A stretch of 18,308 nucleotides of DNA from Actinomycetes bacterium (GTDB lineage: Bacteria; Actinomycetota; Actinomycetes; Mycobacteriales; Mycobacteriaceae). Location: the NCBI GenBank assembly GCA_023416315.1, contig JAEZIA010000001.1, forward strand, positions 1-18,308, given 5' to 3'. A model generated the notes under the pieces. The model saw nothing but the letters and a program-made list of their open reading frames with translations, was not told where the DNA came from and made no database searches. Each line of letters begins with the position of its first letter. The stretch's first letter is position 1. This document shows positions 1 through 7,580 of this stretch, piece by piece. The translations under genes and the position numbers were made by a program.

Positions 1-1043
1 CCGCGACGACACCCGCCGCGGGCGCCATCGCCAACGCCACGGTCCCGTGGAGCCCGAACCCGTTCCGGCCGTTGCCGCCCGAGCCGCGCCCGCAGGACAT
101 GCCGGGCCCGATCTGGACTCTTGAGGAGTCCTTCATCGCCATCTTCCCCGACCTCGTCAAACCCGTTGCGCGCGAAGGATTCGAGCTCGGCTACCGGTTG
201 ACCCAGATGATCCCGTGGGTCAACGTCGTCGTTCCGCTGACCAACATCGTGACTGACTTGCCCCTCGCGTTCCAGGGTGACAAGGCCGCTTCCCAGCGTG
301 TCATCAACAACCTGATCGTCACGATCCACCCGGTCGCGGTGCTGTACTACGGCTACAACGAGATCGCCGACGTCCTCAACCTGGAAGAGCCGGCGCTGAG
401 GCTGCAGACCTGGGCGATCGCCACGGCATGGAACGTCATCGACCTGTTCGCGCTGTTCCATAACCGAGGCGAAGCCGGGCTGCCGCTGTCGACGACCACT
501 CCACCGCCGTACGGCCCCGAGGAGGAGGTCGAGCCGGCGGCCGCCGTCAAGCTCACAGCCGCCGCGACACCGACGGCCAACGACGACGTCGAATCGCCCG
601 ACCCCGCATCCGATCCGTTCCGCGCCGACGACCCGCGGCCGATTGGGATGCCGAACGCCGTCTATGCCAGCCAACAGGCCTTGCTCGGCCTGTTTCCGGC
701 CGACATCAGCCCGATCGTGCGCGAACTCTACGAGGCCAGCTGGCGCATCTCGCAGATGGTTCCCGGCCTGAACACCGCGGTCTCGATCGCCAACCTGCTG
801 CCCGCGTTCGTCCAGGCGGCTACCGGCAATCGCACCGCCGCGCAGATCGCGATCAACAACCTGGTGCTCGCCACCACGCCTCTGTCGATCCTGTACTACG
901 GGTACGACCAGATCGCCGACCTGCTGAACCGCGAGGCCGAGGCACAGGCGCGCAAGGAAGAGATCTTCGCCGCAGCGTGGGATGAGCTGGACCCCAGGGG
1001 CTTACTGCACGTTCCCGGACGCTCCGGCCTAGCCACCGCCTAA
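1..1043 (+). CDS. Duplicated mycobacteria-like protein of unknown function, 5' end missing
   Basis: I do not recognise the function. The frame is open from base 3 to a TAA at 1041-1043, so the gene starts left of the window. A TTG at 72 is the first in-window start candidate but is unlikely, because the repeat unit begins before it. Counting from that TTG, the protein holds two homologous units of about 100 residues (roughly 1-106 and 181-290), joined by a Pro/Glu/Ala-rich linker (about 133-180). Each unit starts with a (N/D)PFR element, carries an IFP/LFP helix and a Q(I/M)(I/V)P-type segment, then INNL about ten residues before LYYGY, and ends IAD-x-LN. The segments look helical and moderately hydrophobic, not clearly transmembrane. 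Such duplicated helical domains occur in large secreted or cell-surface-like mycobacterial proteins (from memory, unverified). The next gene is 286 bp away on the same strand and seems unrelated. Confidence 0.8.
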   Translation, partial: ATTPAAGAIANATVPWSPNPFRPLPPEPRPQDMPGPIWTLEESFIAIFPDLVKPVAREGFELGYRLTQMIPWVNVVVPLTNIVTDLPLAFQGDKAASQRVINNLIVTIHPVAVLYYGYNEIADVLNLEEPALRLQTWAIATAWNVIDLFALFHNRGEAGLPLSTTTPPPYGPEEEVEPAAAVKLTAAATPTANDDVESPDPASDPFRADDPRPIGMPNAVYASQQALLGLFPADISPIVRELYEASWRISQMVPGLNTAVSIANLLPAFVQAATGNRTAAQIAINNLVLATTPLSILYYGYDQIADLLNREAEAQARKEEIFAAAWDELDPRGLLHVPGRSGLATA

Positions 1044-1329
1044 ATTTTTTTCCGGCACGCCGGACGCAAACTGGCAAATCGCTAGTCCTACTTGAGAACC
1101 AGCTGATAAGCCGCGGCTGTCGCGAAACTCCCTGCGGGTTGCCGAAGCGGACCCACAGTAAACTCCCAGGCAGCAACTCTTTGTGCTGTTGCGCTTTGGG
1201 CCGAGAAGGCGGTTACCGCGGTGCGCATCGGATGCGGACCCGCCGTTCTACCCCCAAGATCTAAGAGTTGCGGCAGAGTGTCCTCACGATTCACCCCTGC
1301 CTGAATGCCAGTCGAACCTTGGGAGCGGT
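1044..1329. other. Intergenic region upstream of the ABC importer operon
   Basis: No convincing gene lies here. It presumably holds the promoter of the importer operon. A TANNNT-type hexamer at 1159-1164 is a possible -10, but a TTG-containing candidate -35 lies only 14 bp upstream, so this is weak. A T-run (1045-1051) directly precedes a short palindrome at 1051-1064, which is the wrong order for a plus-strand intrinsic terminator. The frame of the binding-protein gene is open back to 1183, but that stretch does not look like protein. Confidence 0.4.
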
Positions 1330-2964
1330 ATGAAGCTGCGCAAAATCGTCGCTATCGGAAGTCTTACTGCCGTAGGCATTTTCGGCGTCGGCGCGTGCGG
1401 TGGTAAGACCGGTGGTGGCGGTCAGGGTGGAGATATCAATGTCTCGATGACGTCGTTCCCGGACTACGTCGACCCGCAGCTGTCGTACACCGTCGAAGGC
1501 TGGGAAGTGCTCTGGAACGTGTACACCCCACTGCTGACCTACAAGCACCAAAAGGGGGAAGCAGGCACCGATATCGTTCCCGCTCTGGCCAAGGACATGC
1601 CGCAGGTCTCGCCGGACGGCAAGACCTACAAACTGACGCTGCGGCCGAACATGAAGTATTCCGACGGCACCGCGATCAAAGCCTCCGACTTCACCTACGC
1701 CATCAAGCGGCTGTTCAAGGCGAACTCCGGTGGTTCGGTGTTCTACGAAGGAATCATCGGCGCAACGGATTTCGCGGACGGCAAATCGGACACGATCAGT
1801 GGAATCACCACCGACGACGCAACCGGCGATATCACCATCACGCTGGACAAGCCCAACGGCACGTTCGACCACGTCCTGGCGCTGATGTTCGCCGCCCCAG
1901 TGCCGCCGACCACCACGCTCGACAAGGACGTCACCAACAACCCGCCGCCGTCCAGCGGACCGTTCGTGATCACGAAGGTGGATGCGCCCAATACTTTGAC
2001 ACTGGAACGCAATCCACAATTCCACACCGTCAAGGACGCAGGTGCCGCCGAGGTCGCCGACGCACAGGTCGATAAGATCACCGTCACCCAGAACAAGAAC
2101 AACTCGTCCCAGGTCACCGGCGTCGAGCAGAATCAGATCGACTTCATGACCGATCCGCCGGACGCCGACCGCCTGCCCGAGGTGAAGGCCAAGTACGGCA
2201 ACCGGTTCCGACTGGAGGAATCGATCAACACCTATTACTTCTGGATGAACAACCAGAAGGCACCGTTCAACGACATCAGGGTTCGTCAGGCCATCAACTA
2301 CGCGATCGACCCGGAAGCGCTCAACCGGGTATTCGGCGGCCGACTGCACCCAACGCAGCAGATTCTGCCGCCCGGCATGCCCGGCTACGAAGAGTACAAG
2401 CTGTATCCCGGCCCCGATCTCGACAAAGCGAAACAGCTTCTTGCCGAGGCAAATCCGGTCGACAAGGACATCACCGTCTGGACCGATGACGAACCGGACC
2501 GTAAGCGGATCGGCGAGTACTACCACGACCTGCTCACCCAGTTGGGCTTCAACGCTCAGCTCAAGGTGATCTCCGGGGATGTGTACTTCACCACGATCGG
2601 CAACACCTCGACGCCGGACCTGGACACCGGGTTCGCGGACTGGTTCCAGGATTTCCCGCACCCCGACGACTTCTTCCGACCACTGCTCAACGGCGCCAGC
2701 ATCCTGCCCACGAACAGCAACAACTTTTCGCAGGCCAACTTTCCTGACCTCGATGCCAAGCAGAACGATCTGCAGACCCAACAACTTACCGACGATGTGA
2801 AAAAGCAGTACGCGGCCCTCGACAAGGCCTATATGGAACAGGCTGTGTGGGCCCCGTACGGCAACGAAGAGTTCTCCACGTTCGTCTCTGACCGGATGGA
2901 CTTCGACAAGACCTATCATCATCTGCTGTTCAACCAGGATTACACCTCGTTCGCGCTCAAGTAA
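1330..2964 (+). CDS. Peptide/nickel ABC transporter substrate-binding lipoprotein (SBP_bac_5 family)
   Basis: This is the extracytoplasmic receptor of the importer encoded by this operon. It captures a ligand, probably a di- or oligopeptide, and delivers it to the permeases. The 544-aa product starts at ATG 1330, preceded by a GGGAG-like ribosome site. That start gives a lipoprotein signal: basic MKLRK, a hydrophobic stretch, and lipobox V-G-A-C with Cys23 as the lipidated residue, followed by a Gly-rich spacer. Family 5 features include a SDGT-x-x-x-A-x-D-F-type motif at about 120-130, later a VRQAINYAID helix, and the C-terminal TGFADWFQDFPHP region. Length matches the DppA/OppA family (about 500-600 aa). 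The stop overlaps the next ATG (TAATG), indicating translational coupling. The real ligand (peptide, nickel complex, heme, opine) cannot be told from sequence alone. Confidence 0.93.
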   Translation: MKLRKIVAIGSLTAVGIFGVGACGGKTGGGGQGGDINVSMTSFPDYVDPQLSYTVEGWEVLWNVYTPLLTYKHQKGEAGTDIVPALAKDMPQVSPDGKTYKLTLRPNMKYSDGTAIKASDFTYAIKRLFKANSGGSVFYEGIIGATDFADGKSDTISGITTDDATGDITITLDKPNGTFDHVLALMFAAPVPPTTTLDKDVTNNPPPSSGPFVITKVDAPNTLTLERNPQFHTVKDAGAAEVADAQVDKITVTQNKNNSSQVTGVEQNQIDFMTDPPDADRLPEVKAKYGNRFRLEESINTYYFWMNNQKAPFNDIRVRQAINYAIDPEALNRVFGGRLHPTQQILPPGMPGYEEYKLYPGPDLDKAKQLLAEANPVDKDITVWTDDEPDRKRIGEYYHDLLTQLGFNAQLKVISGDVYFTTIGNTSTPDLDTGFADWFQDFPHPDDFFRPLLNGASILPTNSNNFSQANFPDLDAKQNDLQTQQLTDDVKKQYAALDKAYMEQAVWAPYGNEEFSTFVSDRMDFDKTYHHLLFNQDYTSFALK

Positions 2965-3947
2965 TGGCTACTCCGGTCGCCACCCAGGGCCACAGCCCCT
3001 GGTACTTGGCGTGGATCCGACTGCGGCGCAACAAGGTTGCCCTGGGCTTCGGGGTACTGTTTCTGTTGATCGTGGCGTTCTGCCTGGCCGCCCCGCTGTG
3101 GGCCGATCACGTCGCGCACACCGGGCCGAACCAGAATCACATCACCGACAAGATTCTGATCGACGGTCAACAGACCAACATCGTCTCCACCGACGGAACA
3201 CCCCTGGGCCCAGGACTTCGCGGCCGCTATCTGCTGGGCGCCGACCAGAACGGTCGCGATGTCATGGTGCGACTGATGTACGGCGGCCGGACCTCGATTT
3301 ACGTCGGCGTTGTCGCCGCCCTGATCACCACGCTGCTCGCCGTCATTGTCGGCATGCTCGCCGGCTACTACCGCGGTTGGATCGACTCGGTGCTCTCCCG
3401 AATCCTCGACGTGGTGTGGGCGTTTCCGGTTCTGCTGCTCGGGATCGCGCTTGGCACCACGCTCGCGCTGGGTGGGCTCAGTATCGGCGGTCTGCAGATT
3501 GCCGGCGATTCGCTGTGGATTCCGATCCTCATCATCGGTTGTGTCTACGTGCCCTACATGGCCCGGCCGATCCGCGGCGAGATCCTGGCACTGCGGGAGA
3601 AGGAGTTCGTGGAAGCCGCTGTGGCCCAGGGGAAGGGCCCCGTGCGAATCATGGTGTCCGAGCTGCTGCCCAACATCGTGTCGACCATCATCGTGTTCTT
3701 CACCCTCAACATCGCCAACAACATGCTGTTGGAGTCGGCACTGTCGTTCCTCGGAGCGGGTGTGCGGCCGCCGAATGCCTCGTGGGGCACGATGATCGCT
3801 GACGGGTATCAAACCATCTACACCGCTCCGCATCTGACGATCGTGCCCGGCCTGATGATTGTGCTGACGGTGCTGTCACTCAACGTGTTCGGTGACGGAC
3901 TGCGCGATGCACTGGACCCGCGGGCCAAGATCCGACTGGAGCACTAA
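2964..3947 (+). CDS. ABC transporter permease, DppC/OppC type
   Basis: One of two inner-membrane subunits forming the import channel. The 327-aa product begins with an OppC_N-type segment: a basic WIRLRRNK stretch, TM1 (about 24-44), then a periplasmic loop carrying the LGADQNGRDV motif typical of DppC/OppC permeases (LGTDxxGRDV). Further membrane segments lie near 110-134, 150-172, 184-200, 240-262 and 292-312. The cytoplasmic EAA loop that contacts the ATPase is seen around 213-236 (EFVEAAVAQG and following). The start ATG shares one base with the preceding stop. The gene sits before the DppB-like permease, whereas operons of this family usually have B before C. Confidence 0.93.
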   Translation: MATPVATQGHSPWYLAWIRLRRNKVALGFGVLFLLIVAFCLAAPLWADHVAHTGPNQNHITDKILIDGQQTNIVSTDGTPLGPGLRGRYLLGADQNGRDVMVRLMYGGRTSIYVGVVAALITTLLAVIVGMLAGYYRGWIDSVLSRILDVVWAFPVLLLGIALGTTLALGGLSIGGLQIAGDSLWIPILIIGCVYVPYMARPIRGEILALREKEFVEAAVAQGKGPVRIMVSELLPNIVSTIIVFFTLNIANNMLLESALSFLGAGVRPPNASWGTMIADGYQTIYTAPHLTIVPGLMIVLTVLSLNVFGDGLRDALDPRAKIRLEH

Positions 3948-3950
3948 CCC

Positions 3951-4913
3951 ATGGTTCGGTTCATCGCACGCCGACTGATCGGCATGATCGCCGTGTTGTT
4001 CGCCATCTCGGTGATCGTCTTCCTGATCTTCAACGTCATTCCCAACTCCGATCCGGCAGCGCGCATCGCAGGCAAGAATGCCAATCCCGCGTTGATCGCC
4101 CGGGTCAGCGCGGATCTCGGACTCGACCAGCCGCTGCCGGTGCAGTACCTGACGATGATGAAGCAGATCTTCACCGGCGAACTCACCTCGTATGCCAGCA
4201 ATCAGAATGTGGCACAGCAAATCTGGAATGGCCTACCCGCCACCCTGTCGCTCACCATCGGCGCGGCGGCGCTGTGGATGGCACTGGCGGTATGGTTCGG
4301 CTACCTCAGTGCGGTGCACGCAGGCCGGTTCACCGACCGGGCGCTGACGATCCTGTCGCTCGTCGGTATCTCGATGCCGGTGTTCTGGCTGGCGGCAATC
4401 CTGCTGTATTACTTCAGCTTCAAGGTGCAGCTGTTCCCGACCGGAAGCTATGTGCCACTGACCGAGGATCCACTCGACTGGCTGTATCACCTAATCCTGC
4501 CGTGGATAACGCTGGCCGTGCTCTACGTCGGGTTCTACAGTCGGGTCCTGCGTTCCAACATGCTCGACGCGATGAACGAGGACTATGTGCGAACCGCTCG
4601 CGCCAAGGGAATCAGTGAGCGGCAGGTGCGCATTCGTCATGTGCTGCGCAACTCGATGATCCCGATTGTCACGCTGTTCGGTCTGGACTTCGGTGCGGTC
4701 GTCGGTGGCGGGGCCATCCTCACCGAAACCGTGTTCAATCTCAACGGTGTCGGTCTGTACGCGGGTCAGGCGATCGGCAAGCTCGATTTGCCGCCGCTGA
4801 TGGCCGTGACCATGTTCGGCGCCTTCTTCATCGTGCTGTTCAACACTGTCGTGGACATTCTGTACGCCGTCCTGGATCCTCGGATCCGCCTCGGAGAGGC
4901 AGCGCCTGCATGA
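3951..4913 (+). CDS. ABC transporter permease, DppB/OppB type
   Basis: Second channel subunit, 320 aa. The N-terminus has the family pattern of a basic start (VRFIARRL), TM1 at about 10-30, then a soluble loop with the D-L-G-L-D-Q-P-L-P-V-Q-Y motif characteristic of DppB/OppB. Further membrane spans lie near 98-122, 130-154, 178-198, 236-256 and 285-308. The EAA loop is at about 210-233 (DYVRTARAKG). Three bases separate it from the previous stop, and its own stop overlaps the next start (ATGA), so it belongs to the same transcript. Partner choice (the DppC-like subunit just upstream and the two ATPases downstream) is inferred from the operon. Confidence 0.93.
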   Translation: MVRFIARRLIGMIAVLFAISVIVFLIFNVIPNSDPAARIAGKNANPALIARVSADLGLDQPLPVQYLTMMKQIFTGELTSYASNQNVAQQIWNGLPATLSLTIGAAALWMALAVWFGYLSAVHAGRFTDRALTILSLVGISMPVFWLAAILLYYFSFKVQLFPTGSYVPLTEDPLDWLYHLILPWITLAVLYVGFYSRVLRSNMLDAMNEDYVRTARAKGISERQVRIRHVLRNSMIPIVTLFGLDFGAVVGGGAILTETVFNLNGVGLYAGQAIGKLDLPPLMAVTMFGAFFIVLFNTVVDILYAVLDPRIRLGEAAPA

Positions 4914-5899
4914 GCCCGATTCTCACCGTCACCGATCTCCGGGTCAGTTTTGCTACCGAGGGCGGTGTCGTGCAGGCCGTCGACGGTGTCTCGTTCGAGG
5001 TCACGCCCGGCGAGGTGGTCGCTGTCGTCGGCGAGTCCGGCAGCGGCAAGAGCGTCACCGCTCAGACGCTGATCGGTCTCACCCGCTCACCCAACACCAG
5101 GATCAGCGGATCGGTGCAGTTCGAGGGCCGCGAGCTGACCGGACTTTCCGACGCCGAAATGCGCAGTGTGCGTGGCGAACACATCGCGATGATCTTTCAG
5201 GACCCGATGACGTCGCTGAACCCGGTGTACCGAGTCGGCGACCAGATCGTCGAGATGATCCGCGCGCATCGCGACGTCTCGAAATCCGTTGCGCTGAGCC
5301 AAGCGGTCGACCTGCTCCGCTCGGTCGGCATCCCAAATCCAGAGCGCAGAGTGCGCGACTACCCGCACGAGTTCTCCGGCGGGATGCGCCAACGTGTGAT
5401 GATCGCGATGGCGCTGGCGCTGGAGCCCGAGGTGTTGATTGCCGACGAACCCACCACCGCACTCGACGTCACCATCCAAGCCCAGATCCTGCGCCTGCTC
5501 GATACATTGAACCGCGACCGCAACCTGTCGGTGGTGCTGATCACCCACGACCTCGGAGTCGTTGCCGAACTCGCCGACCGGGTGGTCGTCATGTACGCCG
5601 GGCAGATCGTCGAAGACGCGCCACTCGACGAGCTCTTCTACCGCCCGCAGCACCCCTACACCTGGGGCCTGCTGGGGTCGATCGCCCGCCTCGACGAAGC
5701 CCGGCCGGACCGGTTGCCGCAGATCGCCGGCTCGCCGCCGTCGCTGCTGAACCCGCCCACCGGGTGCCGGTTCGCCGCGCGTTGCAAGTATGCCTTCGAA
5801 ACATGCTCGCAGCCACCGACTCTGGAGACCCGAACCGGCAACCCGACCCACCTGGACCGGTGTTGGCTGTCGCCCGAGGAGAAGGCGGCGAACCGATGA
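4910..5899 (+). CDS. ABC transporter ATP-binding protein, DppD/OppD type
   Basis: Cytoplasmic ATPase that powers import, 329 aa. Walker A GESGSGKS is at 41-48, the Q-loop at FQD (about 96-98), the signature FSGGMRQ at 155-161, Walker B VLIADE at 175-180 and the H-loop His213. The C-terminal oligo_HPY extension begins at HPY (248-250) and contains four cysteines (286, 292, 299, 318) in the CRF-x4-C arrangement. In related mycobacterial Opp/Dpp ATPases this region binds an Fe-S cluster (recalled, not checked). The start overlaps the preceding stop and the stop overlaps the next start (both ATGA), so expression is coupled. With the downstream paralogue it should form the heterodimeric ATPase. 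Confidence 0.95.
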   Translation: MSPILTVTDLRVSFATEGGVVQAVDGVSFEVTPGEVVAVVGESGSGKSVTAQTLIGLTRSPNTRISGSVQFEGRELTGLSDAEMRSVRGEHIAMIFQDPMTSLNPVYRVGDQIVEMIRAHRDVSKSVALSQAVDLLRSVGIPNPERRVRDYPHEFSGGMRQRVMIAMALALEPEVLIADEPTTALDVTIQAQILRLLDTLNRDRNLSVVLITHDLGVVAELADRVVVMYAGQIVEDAPLDELFYRPQHPYTWGLLGSIARLDEARPDRLPQIAGSPPSLLNPPTGCRFAARCKYAFETCSQPPTLETRTGNPTHLDRCWLSPEEKAANR

Positions 5900-6879
5900 C
5901 GGGCGAATCCTTATTGGAGGTCACCGACCTCGTCAAGCATTTCCCGATCAAGTCCGGAACTGTAATAGACCGCGAAGTGGCCCGGGTGCGTGCCGTCGAC
6001 GGAGTCAGCTTCACCCTGAATGAAGGCGAAACGCTCGGCCTGGTAGGCGAATCCGGTTGTGGCAAGTCCACACTGTGCCGGGCGATCCTGCAGCTGGTGT
6101 CGCCGACGTCGGGCTCGGTGCGCTTCGAAGGCCAAGAGCTGGTGGGCCGCTCCCGCCGCGATCTGCGACCACTGCGCCGCCAGATGCAGATGGTCTTCCA
6201 GGACCCGTTCGCCTCGCTGAATCCCCGTAAGCGGATTGGCCAGATCATCGGTGATCCTCTCGAAATGCACGGCCTGGCCAGCGGAGCACAGGCCCGCCGA
6301 CGCGTGCAGGAACTCCTCGAGCGAGTCGGATTGCAAGCCGAGCACTACAACCGCTATCCGCATGAGTTCTCCGGCGGGCAACGGCAGCGCATTGGCATCG
6401 CACGCGCGCTCGCACTGCAACCGAAACTGATCATCGCCGACGAGCCGGTGTCGGCGTTGGACGTGTCGGTGCAGGCGCAGATTGTGAACCTGTTCGAAGA
6501 CCTACAGGACGAGTTCGGCCTGTCCTATCTGTTCGTCGCTCACGACCTCGGCGTCGTGCGACACGTCTCCGATCGCGTCGCGGTGATGTACCTGGGCAAG
6601 ATCGTCGAGCACTCCCACGCCGACGGGCTCTATGAGCATCCGCTGCATCCCTACAGCAATGCACTGCTCTCGGCTGTCCCGATACCCGACCCGCGCAGAA
6701 ACGCCGCCCGCGAACGCATCACTCTCGAAGGAGATGTGCCGAGCCCGATCGACCCGCCACCGGCCTGCCGCTTCCACACGCGCTGTGCATACGCCACCGA
6801 TATCTGCCGCACCGACGAGCCGCCGCTCGCCGAACTTGAGCCGGGGCATTTTGCGGCCTGCCACCACCCTCGCTTCTAA
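5896..6879 (+). CDS. ABC transporter ATP-binding protein, DppF/OppF type
   Basis: Second ATPase of the importer, 327 aa from ATG 5896. That start overlaps the upstream TGA by ATGA. The frame stays open to 5764, but an earlier start would run through the end of the preceding gene. Visible motifs: Walker A GESGCGKS (51-58), Q-loop Gln102, signature FSGGQRQ (158-164), Walker B LIIADE (178-183), His216. The insertion after the first strand (PIKSGTVIDREVARVRAVDG) is typical of the F-type subunit. The HPY motif (251-253) opens the C-terminal extension, with cysteines 291, 297, 304 and 322 as in the partner. It is the last gene of the operon; only 11 bp separate its stop from the stop of the convergent small secreted protein. 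Confidence 0.95.
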   Translation: MTGESLLEVTDLVKHFPIKSGTVIDREVARVRAVDGVSFTLNEGETLGLVGESGCGKSTLCRAILQLVSPTSGSVRFEGQELVGRSRRDLRPLRRQMQMVFQDPFASLNPRKRIGQIIGDPLEMHGLASGAQARRRVQELLERVGLQAEHYNRYPHEFSGGQRQRIGIARALALQPKLIIADEPVSALDVSVQAQIVNLFEDLQDEFGLSYLFVAHDLGVVRHVSDRVAVMYLGKIVEHSHADGLYEHPLHPYSNALLSAVPIPDPRRNAARERITLEGDVPSPIDPPPACRFHTRCAYATDICRTDEPPLAELEPGHFAACHHPRF

Positions 6880-6881
6880 AG

Positions 6882-6902
6882 GGCGCCGTCCTAATAGGCG
6901 CC
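6882..6902. terminator. Possible bidirectional hairpin between convergent genes
   Basis: GGCGCC at 6882-6887 and again at 6897-6902 can pair across a 9-nt loop. It lies exactly between the ATPase stop (6879) and the convergent gene's stop (6891). There is no U-tract and the arm is only 6 bp, so terminator function is a guess. Confidence 0.3.
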
Positions 6903-7139
6903 ACCGGTATCGGAACTCGAACCGCTCCCGAACGGCACCGCGTTGTTCCACTGGCCGACACCGTAGGGCACGGTCGGGTCGGTGCCGTAGGGCACGGTCG
7001 GGTCGGGTCCGGTCTGCAGGCACTGATAGGCCGTCGGGCAAGCCGGCGCGGTGTCGGCTGCGGCGGCGCTGCCTGCCGAACCCACCCCGAGCATGGTGAG
7101 GGCGGCGGTGAGGGTCGCGATGATGACGGAGTTCCTCAT
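6891..7139 (-). CDS. Small secreted protein with tandem DPTVPYG repeat
   Basis: 82-aa protein of unknown function. A clear Sec signal peptide occupies about 1-28 (MRNS, hydrophobic core, Ala-rich cleavage region AAA-ADT). The mature part is only about 54 residues, with Cys34 and Cys40, which could form a disulfide. It contains two copies of DPTVPYG in an 8-residue period and a Gly/Ser-rich tail. A purine-rich AAAGAAG stretch precedes the ATG and may be the ribosome site. Small secreted proteins of this size with one Cys pair are common and mostly uncharacterised in mycobacteria. It diverges from the small membrane protein gene at 7314, so the 174-bp gap should hold both promoters. Confidence 0.75.
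   Translation of the reverse strand: MRNSVIIATLTAALTMLGVGSAGSAAAADTAPACPTAYQCLQTGPDPTVPYGTDPTVPYGVGQWNNAVPFGSGSSSDTGGAY
6961..7006. repeat. Two-copy 24-bp tandem repeat inside the secreted-protein gene
   Basis: Bases 6961-6982 recur identically at 6985-7006, a 24-bp period in frame. This encodes the repeated DPTVPYG(T/V) unit. The near-perfect nucleotide identity suggests a recent duplication and possible copy-number variation between strains. Confidence 0.85.
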
Positions 7140-7234
7140 GACGGCTTCTTTCGTCGACTCCAGAAGTGCGTGACACCTCCGATAATCCGCCGCATACCTG
7201 CGACGTCATTGCAGCTGACACCCATCCGGGAATT

Positions 7235-7246
7235 CCTGCTAGCAGG
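7235..7246. promoter_or_regulatory. Perfect 12-bp palindrome, candidate operator
   Basis: CCTGCTAGCAGG is fully self-complementary and sits in the middle of the 174-bp divergent region between the small secreted protein (start 7139) and the membrane protein/poxB unit (start 7314). It is about 95 bp and 68 bp from the two starts. A dimeric repressor site is plausible. No regulator gene lies next to it, so the binding protein is unknown. Confidence 0.4.
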
Positions 7247-7302
7247 TAGTGGTTTCGAGCGACCTCCAGGCGGGGATATTAAGCCAGCACCACTCGACCA
7301 CT

Positions 7303-7308
7303 GGGGAG
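7303..7308 (+). promoter_or_regulatory. Ribosome binding site deciding the 7314 start
   Basis: GGGGAG lies 5 bases before the ATG at 7314. The frame is open back to 7170, but the earlier ATG lacks such a site and would add residues that do not look like protein. Confidence 0.7.
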
Positions 7309-7313
7309 CAACG

Positions 7314-7571
7314 ATGTACGACGGGGATAGCGCTTCGGGTGAAATTTTGCGCACACTAGGTCTGATGCTGAATTTGTCCGCGATCGTGGCATTCGCACTG
7401 TTCCTGAGCACGTTGGGGCCTGGCGGAACGGGTCCGTCGGCACTGGCCGCCGGGATCACCGCCGTCGCCTTCCTGGCCAGCCTGGCGTGCTTCGCCATCG
7501 ATCGCCGCCGCACCGAGGACGACCACGCGGTGCGCGCCTCCAGCCCGGTCACCATCGCCGCCGAGGTCTAG
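7314..7571 (+). CDS. Small two-helix membrane protein upstream of poxB
   Basis: 85-aa protein of unknown function. After a short polar N-terminus there are two hydrophobic helices, about 15-35 (LGLMLNLSAIVAFALFLSTLG) and 43-62, joined by a Gly/Pro-rich turn. A basic-acidic cytoplasmic-type tail (DRRRTEDDH) follows. ATG 7314 has a GGGGAG ribosome site. The stop is 9 bp before the GTG start of poxB, with no obvious separate ribosome site for poxB, so the two are probably co-transcribed and may be coupled. PoxB enzymes act at the membrane, so a helper or anchoring role is conceivable but unsupported by any motif. Confidence 0.7.
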   Translation: MYDGDSASGEILRTLGLMLNLSAIVAFALFLSTLGPGGTGPSALAAGITAVAFLASLACFAIDRRRTEDDHAVRASSPVTIAAEV

Positions 7572-7580
7572 ACTTCAGCT

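Noticed and set aside
1051..1064. Short palindrome after the first gene next to a T-run
   Set aside because: The T-run comes before the hairpin on the plus strand and is an A-run after it on the minus strand, so it is not an intrinsic terminator; the loop is also very short.
1088..1294. 68-codon minus-strand frame in the gap before the importer operon
   Set aside because: No ribosome site, no recognisable feature, and it would cover the likely promoter.
1291..2922. 543-codon open frame on the minus strand
   Set aside because: Antisense to the substrate-binding protein; its translation is Arg/Val/Gly/Asp-rich and motif-free, an artefact of high GC3.
5764..5895. Upstream extension of the second ATPase
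   Set aside because: It would lie inside the coding end of the first ATPase; the ATGA-overlap start at 5896 fits the family N-terminus.
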